NCBI RefSeq assembly: GCF_040610475.1
Contig: NZ_JBEXMJ010000008.1
Location: 248,001 to 312,000, forward strand
Reading direction: 5' to 3'
Source of the DNA: Actinopolymorpha sp. NPDC004070
GTDB taxonomy: Bacteria > Actinomycetota > Actinomycetes > Propionibacteriales > Actinopolymorphaceae
Length of the DNA: 64,000 nt
Shown here piece by piece: positions 39,558 through 49,385 of the stretch. A program made the translations under genes and the position numbers. The notes under the pieces are model-generated. The model was not told the DNA's origin, made no database searches, and worked only from the letters and a program-made list of their open reading frames with translations. How positions within the stretch are numbered: the first letter of the stretch is position 1; each line of letters starts with the position of its first letter.

Positions 39558-40091
39558 TCAGGGCGCGAGACCGGCCGGCGGGGTGACGTCCATCTCCACC
39601 GTGGCGGGCATCCGCGCGTGCCCGGCCAGCCGGAACCACCGGACCAGCCGGCGTCCGCGCAGCGCGCGGGTGGTGGCCACGGTGTCGTTGAGGAACCTCC
39701 GGGCCATCTCCACCCGTCGGCAGGCCGCGCCGAGCTCGGCGAGGAGCTCGGCGGCGCCGGGTTCGGCGGCGATCTCCTGGCTGGTCTCCACGTCGGGGAA
39801 CACCACCGCCAGCGCCTTGGACAGGTCCGAGCCCGCGACCTCGCGCTCCTCCTCGTCGTCGGCCGCGCTGGAGCGCTGCGCGGCGTCGATCACCAGCAGC
39901 GAGGTGGCCGGGTCGAGCATGCCGGACGTCGCGACCTCCAGCGCGATCGCGGCCCGGCGGAACAGTTGGGCCTCCAGGACCGCCCGGGCGGCGTCGAGGC
40001 GGGCGTGCAGCCGGTCGATCCGGCCGGCGGTCCAGGACAGGTAGACCCCGGCCACCGCGAGAACGGCCAGGACGAGCAGCAGCCAGTTCAC
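39558..40091 (-). CDS. LemA-like membrane protein
   Basis: 177 residues. One N-terminal helix (LLLVLAVLAVAGVYLSW) followed by a cytoplasmic or periplasmic helical region. IDRLHARLDAARAVLEAQL and CRRVEMARRFLNDTVATTRA resemble LemA proteins (RRxYN helix) but the family PFA motif is not clear. Homologues in this position, between pimA and pdxS, are known in actinobacteria without a defined role. Its start overlaps or abuts the end of pimA (8 nt apart), so it is probably the last cistron of the phosphatidylinositol-mannoside operon. Confidence 0.75.
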   Translation of the reverse strand: MNWLLLVLAVLAVAGVYLSWTAGRIDRLHARLDAARAVLEAQLFRRAAIALEVATSGMLDPATSLLVIDAAQRSSAADDEEEREVAGSDLSKALAVVFPDVETSQEIAAEPGAAELLAELGAACRRVEMARRFLNDTVATTRALRGRRLVRWFRLAGHARMPATVEMDVTPPAGLAP

Positions 40092-40098
40092 CGGACGC

Positions 40099-41265
40099 TC
40101 ACCGAACCTTCCCGCCCGGCCGGACGCCGCGGTTGCGGGCGTCGTCCTCGCCGACGCCGGGATAGCCCGCGGCCACCATCTCGTACACCGAGAGGATCTC
40201 CTTGGCGACGCTGCTCCAGTCGTAGCGGCGAACGGCGACCCGGGCGGCTTCGCGCAGTTGGTCCCGGAAGGCGGCGTCGCCCAGCAACTCCAGTGCGCCG
40301 GTGGCCAGGTCGTCGCTGTCGCCGACGCCGAACAGCCGGCCCAGCCGGCCGCCGTCGACCACCAGCCGGAACGCGTCCAGGTCGCTGGCGAGCACCGGCG
40401 CGCCGGCCGCCATCGCCTCCACCAGCACGATGCCGAACGACTCGCCGCCGGTCTGCGGCGCGACGTACACCTGCGAGCTGGCGAACATGTCGGCCTTGCC
40501 CTCGTCGTCGATCCGGCCGAGGAACGTCACCGCGTCGCGACACTCGGCGGGCAGCCCGGAGCGAACCTCCTCCACGTCGCCGGGGCCGGCGACCAGCAGG
40601 CGTACGCCGGGCCGGGCCTGCCAGATCGCGGGGAACGCCCGCAGCAGGACGGCGAGTCCCTTCCGCGGCTCGTCCAGGCGGCCGAGGAAACACATCGTGC
40701 CGCCCTCGCCCTGCCACTCCGGCCGGGGGCGCGCGCGGGCGAACCGGTCCACGAACAGGCCGTTCGGGATCACCACGGGTTCACCACCGAGGTGCTGGAC
40801 GAGGGTGGCCCGCGCGGGCTCGCTCACCGCGATCCGCGCACTGATCTTCTCCAGGGCCGGGCGCAGGACCGACGAGGCGACGCTCATCATCCGCGAGCGC
40901 GGCATGGCGGTGTGGAAGGTGCCCACGATCGGGCCGACCGCCGACCACAGCGCGAGCAGCGACAGCGACGGGGTGGCCGGCTCGTGGATGTGGAGGACGT
41001 CGAACTGCCCGTCGCGGATCCAGCGGCGCACCCTGGCCGCCGACATCGGGCCGAACGCCAGCCGGGCCACCGAGCCGTTGTACGGCACCGGCACGGCCCG
41101 GCCCGCGGGCACGACGTACGGCGGCACGGGCGTGTCGTCGTCGGCGGGTGCGAGCACGGACACGGCGTGGCCCTCGCCGAGCAGGACCTCGGCCAGGTCG
41201 CGGACGTGGTTCTGCACCCCGCCGGGCGCGTCCAGCGAGTACGGGCAGACGATGCCGACCCGCAT
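40099..41265 (-). CDS. pimA: GDP-mannose-dependent phosphatidylinositol alpha-mannosyltransferase (GT4)
   Basis: 388 residues from ATG 41265, sharing one base with the TGA of the acyltransferase gene. N-terminus MRVGIVCPYSLDAPGGVQNH is the PimA GT-B opening (GGVQNHV). VIPNGLFVDRF, FLGRLDEPRKGL and the sugar-nucleotide site GESFGIVLVEAMAAGAPVLA follow. It adds the first mannose to phosphatidylinositol on the inner membrane face. The neighbouring acyltransferase and CDP-alcohol phosphotransferase support this. The ORF before 41265 is acyltransferase antisense-frame sequence. Confidence 0.95.
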   Translation of the reverse strand: MRVGIVCPYSLDAPGGVQNHVRDLAEVLLGEGHAVSVLAPADDDTPVPPYVVPAGRAVPVPYNGSVARLAFGPMSAARVRRWIRDGQFDVLHIHEPATPSLSLLALWSAVGPIVGTFHTAMPRSRMMSVASSVLRPALEKISARIAVSEPARATLVQHLGGEPVVIPNGLFVDRFARARPRPEWQGEGGTMCFLGRLDEPRKGLAVLLRAFPAIWQARPGVRLLVAGPGDVEEVRSGLPAECRDAVTFLGRIDDEGKADMFASSQVYVAPQTGGESFGIVLVEAMAAGAPVLASDLDAFRLVVDGGRLGRLFGVGDSDDLATGALELLGDAAFRDQLREAARVAVRRYDWSSVAKEILSVYEMVAAGYPGVGEDDARNRGVRPGGKVR

Positions 41266-42311
41266 CAGCGCCTCCGGTCGAGGTCCGCGCGGCGGGCGGG
41301 TTCGAGGTCGGCGATCCACAGCCGCTGCAGCATGTGCCAGTCCTGCGGGTGCTCGGCGATCCCCGCGGCGAAGGCGTCGGCGACCTGCTGGGTGAGGTCG
41401 CGGATGGCCTGCCGGGAGCCGGGCGGCTTGGCCACCGCCGGGTGGAAGCGCACGTGCATGGTGGGTCCGTCGTACCACAGTGTGACCGGCAGCAGGGTGG
41501 CGCCGGTCCGCAGCGCCAGTGCTGCGGGGCCGGCGGGCATCCGGGTGCGTTCGCCGAAGAATTCGACCTCGACGCCGCGGGCGGACAGGTCGCGGTCGGC
41601 GACCAGGCAGACCAGGCCGCCCTCGCGCAGCCGCTCGGCGAGCACCCCCATCGGGTCCGGGCCGCCGGTGGCGGCGAGCACCTGGATGCCGAGTGCTGCG
41701 CGGTAGGCGACGAACCGGTCGTAGAGGCGTTCGGGGCGTACGCGTTCGGCGACCGTGGTCACCGGCGCGCCGTTGGCGGCGGCCCACGCGCCCGCGAAGT
41801 CCCAGTTGCCCATGTGCGGAAGCGGGGCGACCACGCCGTTGCCCGAGCGCATCGCCTCCCAGAACGCGTCCTCGCCGTGGGTGACGACGGCTCCCCTGAT
41901 GTGGTCCGGACCGAGGTCGGGCAGCCGGAACGCCTCGCACCAGTAGCGGAAGTACGACCGCATACCGGCCCGGGACAGCCGCCGGAGCTCCTCAGGGGTG
42001 GCGTCGGGGCGTACGCGGGCGAGGTTGCGCTCCAGGCGCCGCACGCCCTTGGGCCGGCGCCGCCAGACGAGGTCGGCTCCGAGGCGCAGCAGGCCGTACG
42101 CGGCGGGCGCGGGCAGCAGTCGCAGGACCTTCCAGCCGGCGGCGTAGGCGCGGTAGCTGGCGGCGTACTTCAGGCGGAGCGGCAACGAGGGCCGGCCGGT
42201 CGGAGCGTCGGCGGTGCGACCGCCGGTGGTACGGCTGTCGGCGCGGTGGCTGTCGGTGAGCGGACGGTCTCGGCCCGAGTCCTCGGCGGCGGGCCGGCCG
42301 GCTGCGATCAC
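41265..42311 (-). CDS. patA: Phosphatidylinositol mannoside acyltransferase (LPLAT/HtrB family)
   Basis: 348 residues from a GTG at 42311, overlapping the pgsA stop (GTGA). The first 40 residues are polar and variable. The catalytic HX4D is in PLPHMGNWDFAGAW; later LVADRDLSARGVEVEFFG and PAGPAALALRTGATLLPV match the lysophospholipid acyltransferase fold. In mycobacteria this enzyme moves palmitate onto the mannose of PIM1. Gene order pgsA-patA-pimA is the same here. Membrane-associated rather than spanning. Confidence 0.93.
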   Translation of the reverse strand: MIAAGRPAAEDSGRDRPLTDSHRADSRTTGGRTADAPTGRPSLPLRLKYAASYRAYAAGWKVLRLLPAPAAYGLLRLGADLVWRRRPKGVRRLERNLARVRPDATPEELRRLSRAGMRSYFRYWCEAFRLPDLGPDHIRGAVVTHGEDAFWEAMRSGNGVVAPLPHMGNWDFAGAWAAANGAPVTTVAERVRPERLYDRFVAYRAALGIQVLAATGGPDPMGVLAERLREGGLVCLVADRDLSARGVEVEFFGERTRMPAGPAALALRTGATLLPVTLWYDGPTMHVRFHPAVAKPPGSRQAIRDLTQQVADAFAAGIAEHPQDWHMLQRLWIADLEPARRADLDRRR

Positions 42312-43012
42312 CGGGCCTCCCTCTCCGCACCCGGGCGGTTCGAGCCCGCTCCGGTGGCGGCACCGCCCGTCGCGGTGTCCCCGGTGCCCCGGCCCGAGCC
42401 CGGCCCACGCTCGTTCGCCTGCGCCTGCGCACGCACCGCGAGGATCCGCTGCACGACGGTCACGGTGCTCGCGACGGCCAGCAGGCACAGGACGGCCGGC
42501 AGCAGGAACGGCACTCCCAGGCCGGCCAGCCCGGTGGCCACCAGGACGGCGACCAGCCGGTCGGCACGTTCGGCGATGCCGACGTTGGCGGTCATGCCCA
42601 GGCTCTCCGCCCTGGCCTTGGCGTACGACGTGACGTTGCCCATCACCAGGCAGTAGAGCGCGACGCAGGCGAGCCAGAACGCGTCGCCGCCGCCCGCGAA
42701 CCACAGCGTCAGGCCGCCGAACACCGCGGCGTCACCGATCCGGTCGAGGGTGGAGTCGAGGAAGGCGCCCCACTTCGACGACCGCCGCGACATCCGGGCC
42801 ATCAGCCCGTCGATCATGTCGGAGAAGACGAAGAAGGTAAGGAACAGCGTGCCCCAGAAGAGCTCTCCGCGGGGGTAGAAGGCGAGGGCGCCGACACACA
42901 CCCCGGCGGTGCCGACCACGGTGACGATGTCCGGACCGATGCCGACACGCAGGAGGAACCGCGCGACCGGGGTCAGCAGTCGTAGCCAGAATTGGTGGAA
43001 CCTTCGCAACAT
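42308..43012 (-). CDS. pgsA: CDP-alcohol phosphatidyltransferase (phosphatidylinositol phosphate synthase)
   Basis: 234 residues from ATG 43012. The CDP-alcohol phosphotransferase motif is split over DGLMAR and GAFLDSTLD with all acidic residues present, after DMI. Five or six membrane helices. In actinobacteria with this neighbourhood it joins CDP-diacylglycerol to inositol 1-phosphate. The last 35 residues are a Gly/Thr-rich tail (RGTGDTATGGAATG). First gene of the PIM operon and divergent from the EF-G-like gene across 238 nt. Confidence 0.95.
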   Translation of the reverse strand: MLRRFHQFWLRLLTPVARFLLRVGIGPDIVTVVGTAGVCVGALAFYPRGELFWGTLFLTFFVFSDMIDGLMARMSRRSSKWGAFLDSTLDRIGDAAVFGGLTLWFAGGGDAFWLACVALYCLVMGNVTSYAKARAESLGMTANVGIAERADRLVAVLVATGLAGLGVPFLLPAVLCLLAVASTVTVVQRILAVRAQAQANERGPGSGRGTGDTATGGAATGAGSNRPGAEREAR

Positions 43013-43250
43013 GTGGGGGCAGCCCGCTCGTTCGGTGACCTGGTCGTCCGTCTGCGCATCGCCCGCGTCCCGTCCGGGTTTCCGTCCGGGTTCGCGAGAC
43101 GCGCCGATGCTACTCAGCGCGGGGGGCTTGTGCGCCGGGCGGGCCGGGTGAAAGGTGGAAAACCACATGTCAGGGCGCCGTCACGGACGGCAGCCGTCCG
43201 GGCGCGTCCGGCTGTGTCCACGCACACAGCGCGCGCAAGGAGGCGTCGCC

Positions 43251-45416
43251 ATGGCGGACAAACAGAGCAACCCCGGTGGAGCCGCCGGTCAGGCACCGAC
43301 GGCCGACCGGCCCGATGCGATCCGCAACATCGTGCTGGTCGGCCCGTCCGGCTCCGGCAAGACGACCCTGGTCGAGGCTCTGCTGGCGGCGACGGGTGCC
43401 ATCCCCCGCCCCGGCCGGGTGGAGGACGGCGCGACCGTCAGCGACTTCGACGAGGTGGAGCACCGCCAGCAGCGGTCGGTCGGCCTGTCCCTGGCACCGG
43501 TCGTCCACGACGGCATCAAGATCAACCTGCTGGACACCCCCGGCTACGCCGACTTCGTCGGTGAGCTGCGGGCCGGACTGCGCGCCGCCGACTGCGCGTT
43601 GTTCGTGATCGCGGCGAGTGAGGGTGTGGACGGCCCGACCCAGGCGCTGTGGCAGGAGTGCGCCTCGGTACGCATGCCGCGAGCGGTGGTGATCACCAAG
43701 CTCGACCACCACCGGGCCGACTATGCGGGCGTGCTGGCGCAGGCGCAGGCGGCGTTCGGGGAGAAGGTGCTGCCGCTGTACCTCCCGGTCGACGGTCAGG
43801 GTGCGGTGACCGGCCTGGTCGGGTTGTTGTCGGAGAAGCTGTTCGACTACTCCTCGGGCAAACGCGCCGAGGGCACCCCGCCGCAGGAGTACGCCGACGC
43901 CACCGCGGAAGCACGGGGCACCCTGATCGAGGGCGTCATCGAGGAGTCCGAGGACGAGTCGTTGATGGACCGCTACCTCGGCGGTGAGCAGATCGACGCG
44001 AAGGTCCTGGTGGACGACCTGGAGAAGGCGGTCGCGCAGGCGTCGTTCTTCCCGGCGCTGCCGGCGTGCTCGACGACCGGCGTGGGCATGGCCGAACTCC
44101 TGGAGGTGATGACCAGCGCGTTCCCCTCCCCGCTCGAACACCCCCAGCCCGAGGTCTACACCCCGGTGGGCAAGTCGGAGGGCCGGCTGCCCTGCGACCC
44201 CGACGGTCCCCTGCTCGCCGAGGTGGTGAAGACCTCCTCCGACCCCTACGTCGGCCGGATCAGCCTGGTGCGGGTCTTCTCCGGCACCGTCCGGCCGGAC
44301 ACCGTGCTGCACGTGTCGGGGCACTCCTCGGCGTTCTTCGGCGAGGAACGCGGCCACGAGGACCACGACGAGGACGAACGCGTCGGTTCGCTGTCGTCGC
44401 CGCTGGGCAAGCTGCAACGCCCGCTGAACCACTGCGTGGCCGGCGACATCTGCGCCATCGGCAAGCTGTCCCGCGCGGAGACCGGCGACACCCTCTCGGC
44501 CAGGGAACGCCCGCTGCTGATGCGCCCCTGGTCGATGCCCGAGCCGCTACTCCCGATCGCGGTCACCGCACACGCCAAGGCCGACGAGGACAAGTTGTCG
44601 CTCGGGCTGGCCCGGCTTGGTGCGGAGGACCCGACGCTCCGGATCGAGCACAACGCCGAGACGCACCAGCTGGTGCTGTGGTGCATGGGCGAAGCACACG
44701 CCGACGTCGTACTCGACCGGCTCGCCAACCGGTACGGCGTGTCGGTGGACCAGGTTCCCCTGCGGGTGCCACTGCGGGAGACGTTCGGCCGCAAGGCGGC
44801 CGGGCGGGGGCGGCACGTCAAGCAGAGCGGCGGTCACGGCCAGTACGCCGTCTGCGAGATCCAGGTCGAGCCGCTCCCCCAGGGCTCGGGCCTTGAGTTC
44901 GTGGACAAGGTGGTCGGCGGCGCGGTGCCCCGGCAGTTCATCCCGAGCGTGGAGAAGGGCGTACGCACCCAGATGGAACGCGGGATCACCGCCGGCTACC
45001 CCGTCGTCGACATCCGCGTGACGCTGGTGGACGGGAAGGCGCACAGCGTCGACTCCTCCGACATGGCCTTCCAGACCGCGGGGGCGCTCGCCCTGCGCGA
45101 GGCCGCCCCGGACGGCCGGGTCTGCCTCCTCGAACCCGTCGACCTGGTGTCGGTGCTGGTCGACGACGACTTCGTGGGCACGGTGATGGGCGACCTGTCC
45201 GGACGGCGCGGCCGGGTCCTCGGCACCGAACCCGTCGGGCAGGGCCGGACGCTGGTGAAGGCGGAGGTGCCGCAGATCGAGATCACGAGGTACGCCGTGG
45301 ACCTGCGGTCGATGGCGCACGGCAACGGCACCTTCACCCGGGAGTTCGTCCGGTACGAGCCGATGCCGGCCCAGCTGGCGAGCAAGCTGGCGCAGGAGCA
45401 GGCCGCCGACGGCTGA
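43251..45416 (+). CDS. Elongation factor G-like protein (EF-G2 type)
   Basis: 721 residues from ATG 43251 with AAGGAGG six bases upstream. Five EF-G domains can be traced: G1 [11 protein letters not shown]3 [14 protein letters not shown], then domains II-V with [19 protein letters not shown] and [10 protein letters not shown]. Switch I differs from [16 protein letters not shown] stands where EF-G has ERGITI. The G4 NKxD reads TKLD at residues 149-152. Acidic insert [10 protein letters not shown] in domain II. This is the paralogue found in actinobacteria as EF-G2, not the main translocase; its role is unsettled. The usual fusA partners (rpsL, tuf) are absent here. Confidence 0.93.
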   Translation: MADKQSNPGGAAGQAPTADRPDAIRNIVLVGPSGSGKTTLVEALLAATGAIPRPGRVEDGATVSDFDEVEHRQQRSVGLSLAPVVHDGIKINLLDTPGYADFVGELRAGLRAADCALFVIAASEGVDGPTQALWQECASVRMPRAVVITKLDHHRADYAGVLAQAQAAFGEKVLPLYLPVDGQGAVTGLVGLLSEKLFDYSSGKRAEGTPPQEYADATAEARGTLIEGVIEESEDESLMDRYLGGEQIDAKVLVDDLEKAVAQASFFPALPACSTTGVGMAELLEVMTSAFPSPLEHPQPEVYTPVGKSEGRLPCDPDGPLLAEVVKTSSDPYVGRISLVRVFSGTVRPDTVLHVSGHSSAFFGEERGHEDHDEDERVGSLSSPLGKLQRPLNHCVAGDICAIGKLSRAETGDTLSARERPLLMRPWSMPEPLLPIAVTAHAKADEDKLSLGLARLGAEDPTLRIEHNAETHQLVLWCMGEAHADVVLDRLANRYGVSVDQVPLRVPLRETFGRKAAGRGRHVKQSGGHGQYAVCEIQVEPLPQGSGLEFVDKVVGGAVPRQFIPSVEKGVRTQMERGITAGYPVVDIRVTLVDGKAHSVDSSDMAFQTAGALALREAAPDGRVCLLEPVDLVSVLVDDDFVGTVMGDLSGRRGRVLGTEPVGQGRTLVKAEVPQIEITRYAVDLRSMAHGNGTFTREFVRYEPMPAQLASKLAQEQAADG

Positions 45417-45615
45417 CCGCGAAGCCGAAGCCGGCGGAGTGAGCCGGAGAGCTGAAGCAGGGACGGTCCCCTGTGGTCCACCGGTGCGCGGGCGGGTGAG
45501 CCTCGCACCGGCGGACCGCCGGTGGCCAGTGCAGGAAGGTGTGCCCCGGGGTGGGCCGGTGCGTCACTACGCTCGGAGATCAGCCCAGCTCCACCTGCCT
45601 GAGGAAGGACCGTCC

Positions 45616-46590
45616 ATGCCCCTGACGTTCGACATGCCGAGGGAACAGCTCGCGACGTACACCGGGACCAACCCCCGGCCCGCCGACTTCGACGAGTACT
45701 GGGACGCCGCGCTGGCCGAGCTGGACGCCCTCGACCCGAAGGTCGAGCTGGAGCCGGCCGACTTCCAGACGGCGTTCGCGGAGTGTTTCCACCTGTGGTT
45801 CCAGGGCACCGGCGGCGCCCGGGTGCACGCCAAGCTGCTCCGCCCCCGCAACGCCTCCGGGCAGCACCCCGGCGTGGTCCACTTCCACGGCTACTCCGGC
45901 AGCTCGGCCGACTGGTCGGACCTGCTCGGCCACGTCGCGCTCGGCTTCACCGTGGCCGCGCTGGACTGCCGCGGTCAGGGTGGGCTGTCGGAGGATGTCG
46001 GTGGGGTGACCGGCTGGACCCTGCGCGGTCACATCGTCCGCGGACTCGACGACGGGCTGGCGCAGGCCCCCGAGAAGCTCTACTACCGCCACGTCTACCT
46101 CGACACCGCCCTGCTGGCCCGGATCGTGATGGGCATGGATGACGTGGACGAGAACCGCGTGGGCGCCACCGGCGGCAGCCAGGGCGGTGGGCTGACCCTC
46201 GCCTGCGCCGCGCTGGAGCCGAGGATCAAGCGGGCCGCACCGACGTTCCCGTTCCTGACCGACTACCGGCGGGTGTGGGACCTCGACCTGGCCAAGAACG
46301 CCTACGCCGAACTGCAGGAGTGGTTCCGCCGCTTCGACCCGCTGCACGAACGCGAGGACGAGGTCTTCACCACCCTCGGCTACATCGACGTCCAGCACCT
46401 CGCCCCGAGGATCCGGGCGGAGATCCTGATGGGCGTGGGGCTCGGTGACCAGGTCTGCCCGCCGTCCACGCAGTTCGCGGCGTACAACAAGATCACCGGC
46501 GCGAAGTCGCTGCGGATCTACCCCGACTACGGGCACGAGGGCCTGCCCGGCAACGGCGACGCGATCTACACGTTCCTGGCCCAGCTTTAG
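45616..46590 (+). CDS. Acetylxylan esterase / cephalosporin-C deacetylase family hydrolase
   Basis: 324 residues from ATG 45616 after GGAAGGAC. Starts [20 protein letters not shown], a family-like opening with [16 protein letters not shown]. Catalytic triad: Ser188 in [10 protein letters not shown], Asp278 in GLGDQVCPP, His307 in YPDYGHEG. The ACP-type oxyanion site HGYSGSS and DCRGQGG are also present. No signal peptide, so it acts in the cytoplasm, where it would deacetylate imported oligosaccharides or related esters. That would fit with an oligosaccharide importer elsewhere in the window but the link is only suggestive. Confidence 0.94.
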   Translation: MPLTFDMPREQLATYTGTNPRPADFDEYWDAALAELDALDPKVELEPADFQTAFAECFHLWFQGTGGARVHAKLLRPRNASGQHPGVVHFHGYSGSSADWSDLLGHVALGFTVAALDCRGQGGLSEDVGGVTGWTLRGHIVRGLDDGLAQAPEKLYYRHVYLDTALLARIVMGMDDVDENRVGATGGSQGGGLTLACAALEPRIKRAAPTFPFLTDYRRVWDLDLAKNAYAELQEWFRRFDPLHEREDEVFTTLGYIDVQHLAPRIRAEILMGVGLGDQVCPPSTQFAAYNKITGAKSLRIYPDYGHEGLPGNGDAIYTFLAQL

Positions 46591-46735
46591 GACCTGGCTG
46601 GACAGCTCCACCGACTCGTCACGTCACCGGCTGGGGCCGGGGCACGACTGCGAGGCGCCCGCCGCGCTCACTCTCGTGTCCCGGCCCGACTTTGTGCGCC
46701 CGCGTTCTCGTCGCGCGCGCAGGCACAGTAGGAGC

Positions 46736-47131
46736 ATGACCAACGAACCGATCGCGCTGAACGCAGCGCTGGCATCCTTCGACGCGCGGTGGAGCCCGCG
46801 CATCGTCACCCGGGTCAACGACTACGACGTCCGGATCGCCAAGGCGCAGGGCGACCACGTCTGGCACGTGCACGACGACACCGACGAGTTCTTCCTGGTC
46901 CTGGACGGGGAGTTCCACATCGCACTTCGCGAACCCTCCGGCGAGCGGACCGTGGTCCTGCAGGCGGGCTCGGTCTTCACCGTTCCGCGCGGCACCGAGC
47001 ACAAGCCGTCCGCGCCGTCGGGCGCGTCGGTCCTGCTCCTCGAGCCCACCGGCACCTCGACCGTCGGCGACCGGCACGACGAGGTGCCCGACCACGTGGA
47101 CGCCACCACCGGGCACGAGCTGGGTTCCTGA
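46736..47131 (+). CDS. Cupin-domain protein
   Basis: 131 residues from ATG 46736, preceded by AGGAG. A single conserved cupin barrel: motif 1 is GDHVWHVHDDTDEFFLVLDG with two His and a Glu as metal ligands, motif 2 is FTVPRGTEHKPSA with a His. No catalytic extension, so enzyme or sensor roles cannot be told apart. It is the last of three rightward genes and converges with the HIT gene; a strong inverted repeat lies between. Confidence 0.9.
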   Translation: MTNEPIALNAALASFDARWSPRIVTRVNDYDVRIAKAQGDHVWHVHDDTDEFFLVLDGEFHIALREPSGERTVVLQAGSVFTVPRGTEHKPSAPSGASVLLLEPTGTSTVGDRHDEVPDHVDATTGHELGS

Positions 47132-47150
47132 AGCGCGACCTGTCGTTCGG

Positions 47151-47193
47151 CTGAGCCGTACGGTCGGTCGTGGTGGTGAGCCGTACGGCTCAG
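47151..47193. terminator. Bidirectional terminator-like inverted repeat between cupin and HIT genes
   Basis: The 13-bp arms CTGAGCCGTACGG (47151-47163) and its exact complement (47181-47193) flank a 17-base spacer. The right arm contains the HIT stop codon (47190-47192). It serves two converging genes. Confidence 0.6.
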
Positions 47194-47780
47194 TCGGTCG
47201 GCCAGGACCGCGCCAGCAGCGCACGGGTCTCGCGCAGCAACACCGGCAGCACCTTGGTCCCGGCGACGACCGGCATGAAGTTGGTGTCGCCCGCCCACCT
47301 CGGCACGATGTGCTGGTGCAGGTGGGCGGCGATGCCGGCGCCGGCGACCGGGCCCTGGTTCAGCCCGATGTTGAACCCCTGCGCTCCCGACACGTCCCGC
47401 ACCGCACGCATGGCCTGCTTGGTGAGCCGAGCCACCTCGTCGGTCTCCTCGTCGGTGAGCTCGGTGTAGTCGGCCACGTGGCGGTACGGGCAGACCATCA
47501 GGTGGCCGGGGTTGTAGGGGTAGAGGTTGAGCACGGCGAACGCCGCCTTGCCGCGGGTCACCACCAGACCCTCCTCGTCGGAGCGGTCCGGTATGTCGCA
47601 GAACGGACATCCGTCGCGGGGGCCGTCGCCGCGCGGCTTGTTCTCGCCGAGGATGTAGGCCATCCGATGCGGGGTCCACAGGCGCTCGAACGCGTCGGGG
47701 GTGCCGACGCCCTCCTGCCGCTCGGGCTGGCCCGGACGTTCGGGCTGATCCGGCTGGTGCTGGTGCTCCGGCTCGTCCAC
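47190..47780 (-). CDS. HIT-family protein (nucleotide hydrolase/transferase)
   Basis: 196 residues from a GTG at 47780; other starts upstream are possible because the first 30 residues are polar and Gln/Pro-rich. Zinc-type CPFCD occurs after DGPRDG. The histidine triad is AAHLHQHIVPRW (HxHxHxx). YNPGHLMVCPYRHVADYTEL and LNQGPVAGAGIAAHLHQH are typical of the actinobacterial HIT protein next to thrS/pgsA, thought to be an AP4A phosphorylase-like enzyme. Here EF-G2, esterase and cupin genes separate it from pgsA, and sthA and pfkB from thrS. Confidence 0.93.
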   Translation of the reverse strand: MDEPEHQHQPDQPERPGQPERQEGVGTPDAFERLWTPHRMAYILGENKPRGDGPRDGCPFCDIPDRSDEEGLVVTRGKAAFAVLNLYPYNPGHLMVCPYRHVADYTELTDEETDEVARLTKQAMRAVRDVSGAQGFNIGLNQGPVAGAGIAAHLHQHIVPRWAGDTNFMPVVAGTKVLPVLLRETRALLARSWPTD

Positions 47781-47898
47781 GCACCCGATCTTACGGACGG
47801 CGCACGGACGTCGCGCGCCTCGGCCGTCCTGATCCCGGCTCGCCCCCGGCCGGCCTGCAGCCCGCGCCCGGCCTGCCCTGGCGTACCCCATGCGTCCC

Positions 47899-49305
47899 TC
47901 AGGTGAGGAACCGCTGCACCGCCCGCATCTTGTTCATCGCGTCCAGTGCGGCGACCTTGTAGGACTCCGCCAGCGTGGGGTAGTTGAACACCGCGTCCAC
48001 GAGGTAGTCGACGGTGGCGCCGCAGCCCATCACGGTCTGCCCGATGTGCACCAGCTCGGTGGCGCCGGTGCCGAACACGTGCACGCCGAGCAGCGTCCGC
48101 TCCTCCGCGTGCACGAGCAGCTTGAGCATGCCGTAGCTGTCGCCCAGGATGGCGCCGCGGGCCAGCTCGCGGTAGCGGGAGATGCCCACCTCGAACGGCA
48201 CGTTCGCCTCGGTCAGCTCGTCCTCGGTGCGGCCGACGTAGCTGATCTCGGGGATCGTGTAGATGCCGATCGGCTGGAGTTCGCCCATCTCGGTCCCGAC
48301 GGGTTCCTCCAGCGCGTGGTAGGCGGCTCGCCTGCCCTGCTCCATCGAGGTGGCCGCCAGCGCGGGGAAGCCGATCACGTCGCCCACGGCGTAGATGTGG
48401 GGTACGGCGGTGCGGTAGTGCTCGTCGACCTTGATCCGGCCGCGGGCGTCGGCCTCCAGCCCGGCGTTGCCGACCTCGAGGCCCTCGGTGACCCCCTGTC
48501 GCCCGGCGGAGTACATCACCGTGTCGGCCGGGATGCGCTTGCCGCTTTCCAGCACGGTCAGCGTCGCGCCGTCGTGGTGGTCGACCCGGGCCACCGTCTC
48601 GTTGAAGCGGAACGTCACCGCGAGGTCGCGCAGCTGGTACTTCAGCGCCTCGACGATCTCCAGGTCGCAGAAGTCCAGCATCCGGTCCCGGCGTTCGACC
48701 ACGGTGACCTTGGTGCCGAGCGCGGCGAACATCGAGGCGTACTCGATGCCGATCACCCCGGCGCCGACGACCACCATCGACGACGGGATCTGGTCCATCT
48801 CCAGCAGCTGGTCGGAGTCGACGATGCTGCGGCCGTCGAAGGCCACCGAGGACGGCCGGGCCGGGCGGGTGCCGACCGCGATCACGATCCGGTCGGAGGT
48901 GACGGTGCGGACGCCGCCGTCGGGCCCGGTGACCGCGACGGTGTGGTCGTCGACGAACCTGCCCACGCCGAACAGCATCTGCACGCGGTTGCGGGCGAGC
49001 TGGCTGCGGATCACGTCGATCTCACGGCCGATGACGTGCTGGGTGCGGGCGGACAGGTCGGCGACGGTGATGTCGTCCTTCAGGCGGTACGCCGAGCCGT
49101 ACAGCTCCCGCTGGTTGAGTCCGGTGAGGTAGAGGATCGCCTCGCGCAACGTCTTGGACGGGATGGTCCCGGTGTTGATGCAGACCCCGCCGATCATGTG
49201 CCGCTTCTCCACCACGGCCGTGCGGCGGCCGAGTTTGGCACCGGCGATCGCGGCCTTCTGGCCGCCGGGTCCGGATCCGATGACGAGCAGGTCGTAGTCG
49301 TACAT
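47899..49305 (-). CDS. sthA: Soluble pyridine nucleotide transhydrogenase
   Basis: 468 residues from ATG 49305 with AGGAG upstream; a GTG 10 codons earlier is less well placed. FAD motif [20 protein letters not shown]. The redox position reads [15 protein letters not shown] with a Thr where lipoamide dehydrogenase has its second Cys, which marks the transhydrogenase branch. NAD motif [14 protein letters not shown] and the second FAD motif [15 protein letters not shown]. It would balance NADPH and NADH in the cytoplasm. An 80 nt gap separates it from the sugar kinase gene. Confidence 0.95.
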   Translation of the reverse strand: MYDYDLLVIGSGPGGQKAAIAGAKLGRRTAVVEKRHMIGGVCINTGTIPSKTLREAILYLTGLNQRELYGSAYRLKDDITVADLSARTQHVIGREIDVIRSQLARNRVQMLFGVGRFVDDHTVAVTGPDGGVRTVTSDRIVIAVGTRPARPSSVAFDGRSIVDSDQLLEMDQIPSSMVVVGAGVIGIEYASMFAALGTKVTVVERRDRMLDFCDLEIVEALKYQLRDLAVTFRFNETVARVDHHDGATLTVLESGKRIPADTVMYSAGRQGVTEGLEVGNAGLEADARGRIKVDEHYRTAVPHIYAVGDVIGFPALAATSMEQGRRAAYHALEEPVGTEMGELQPIGIYTIPEISYVGRTEDELTEANVPFEVGISRYRELARGAILGDSYGMLKLLVHAEERTLLGVHVFGTGATELVHIGQTVMGCGATVDYLVDAVFNYPTLAESYKVAALDAMNKMRAVQRFLT

Positions 49306-49385
49306 CAGCACACTCCTGACACGGTCTCCGGACACCAGCGAGGTCCCGACTCGACCATCCTGCCGGGCCGCCGCACTTGTGTCGA

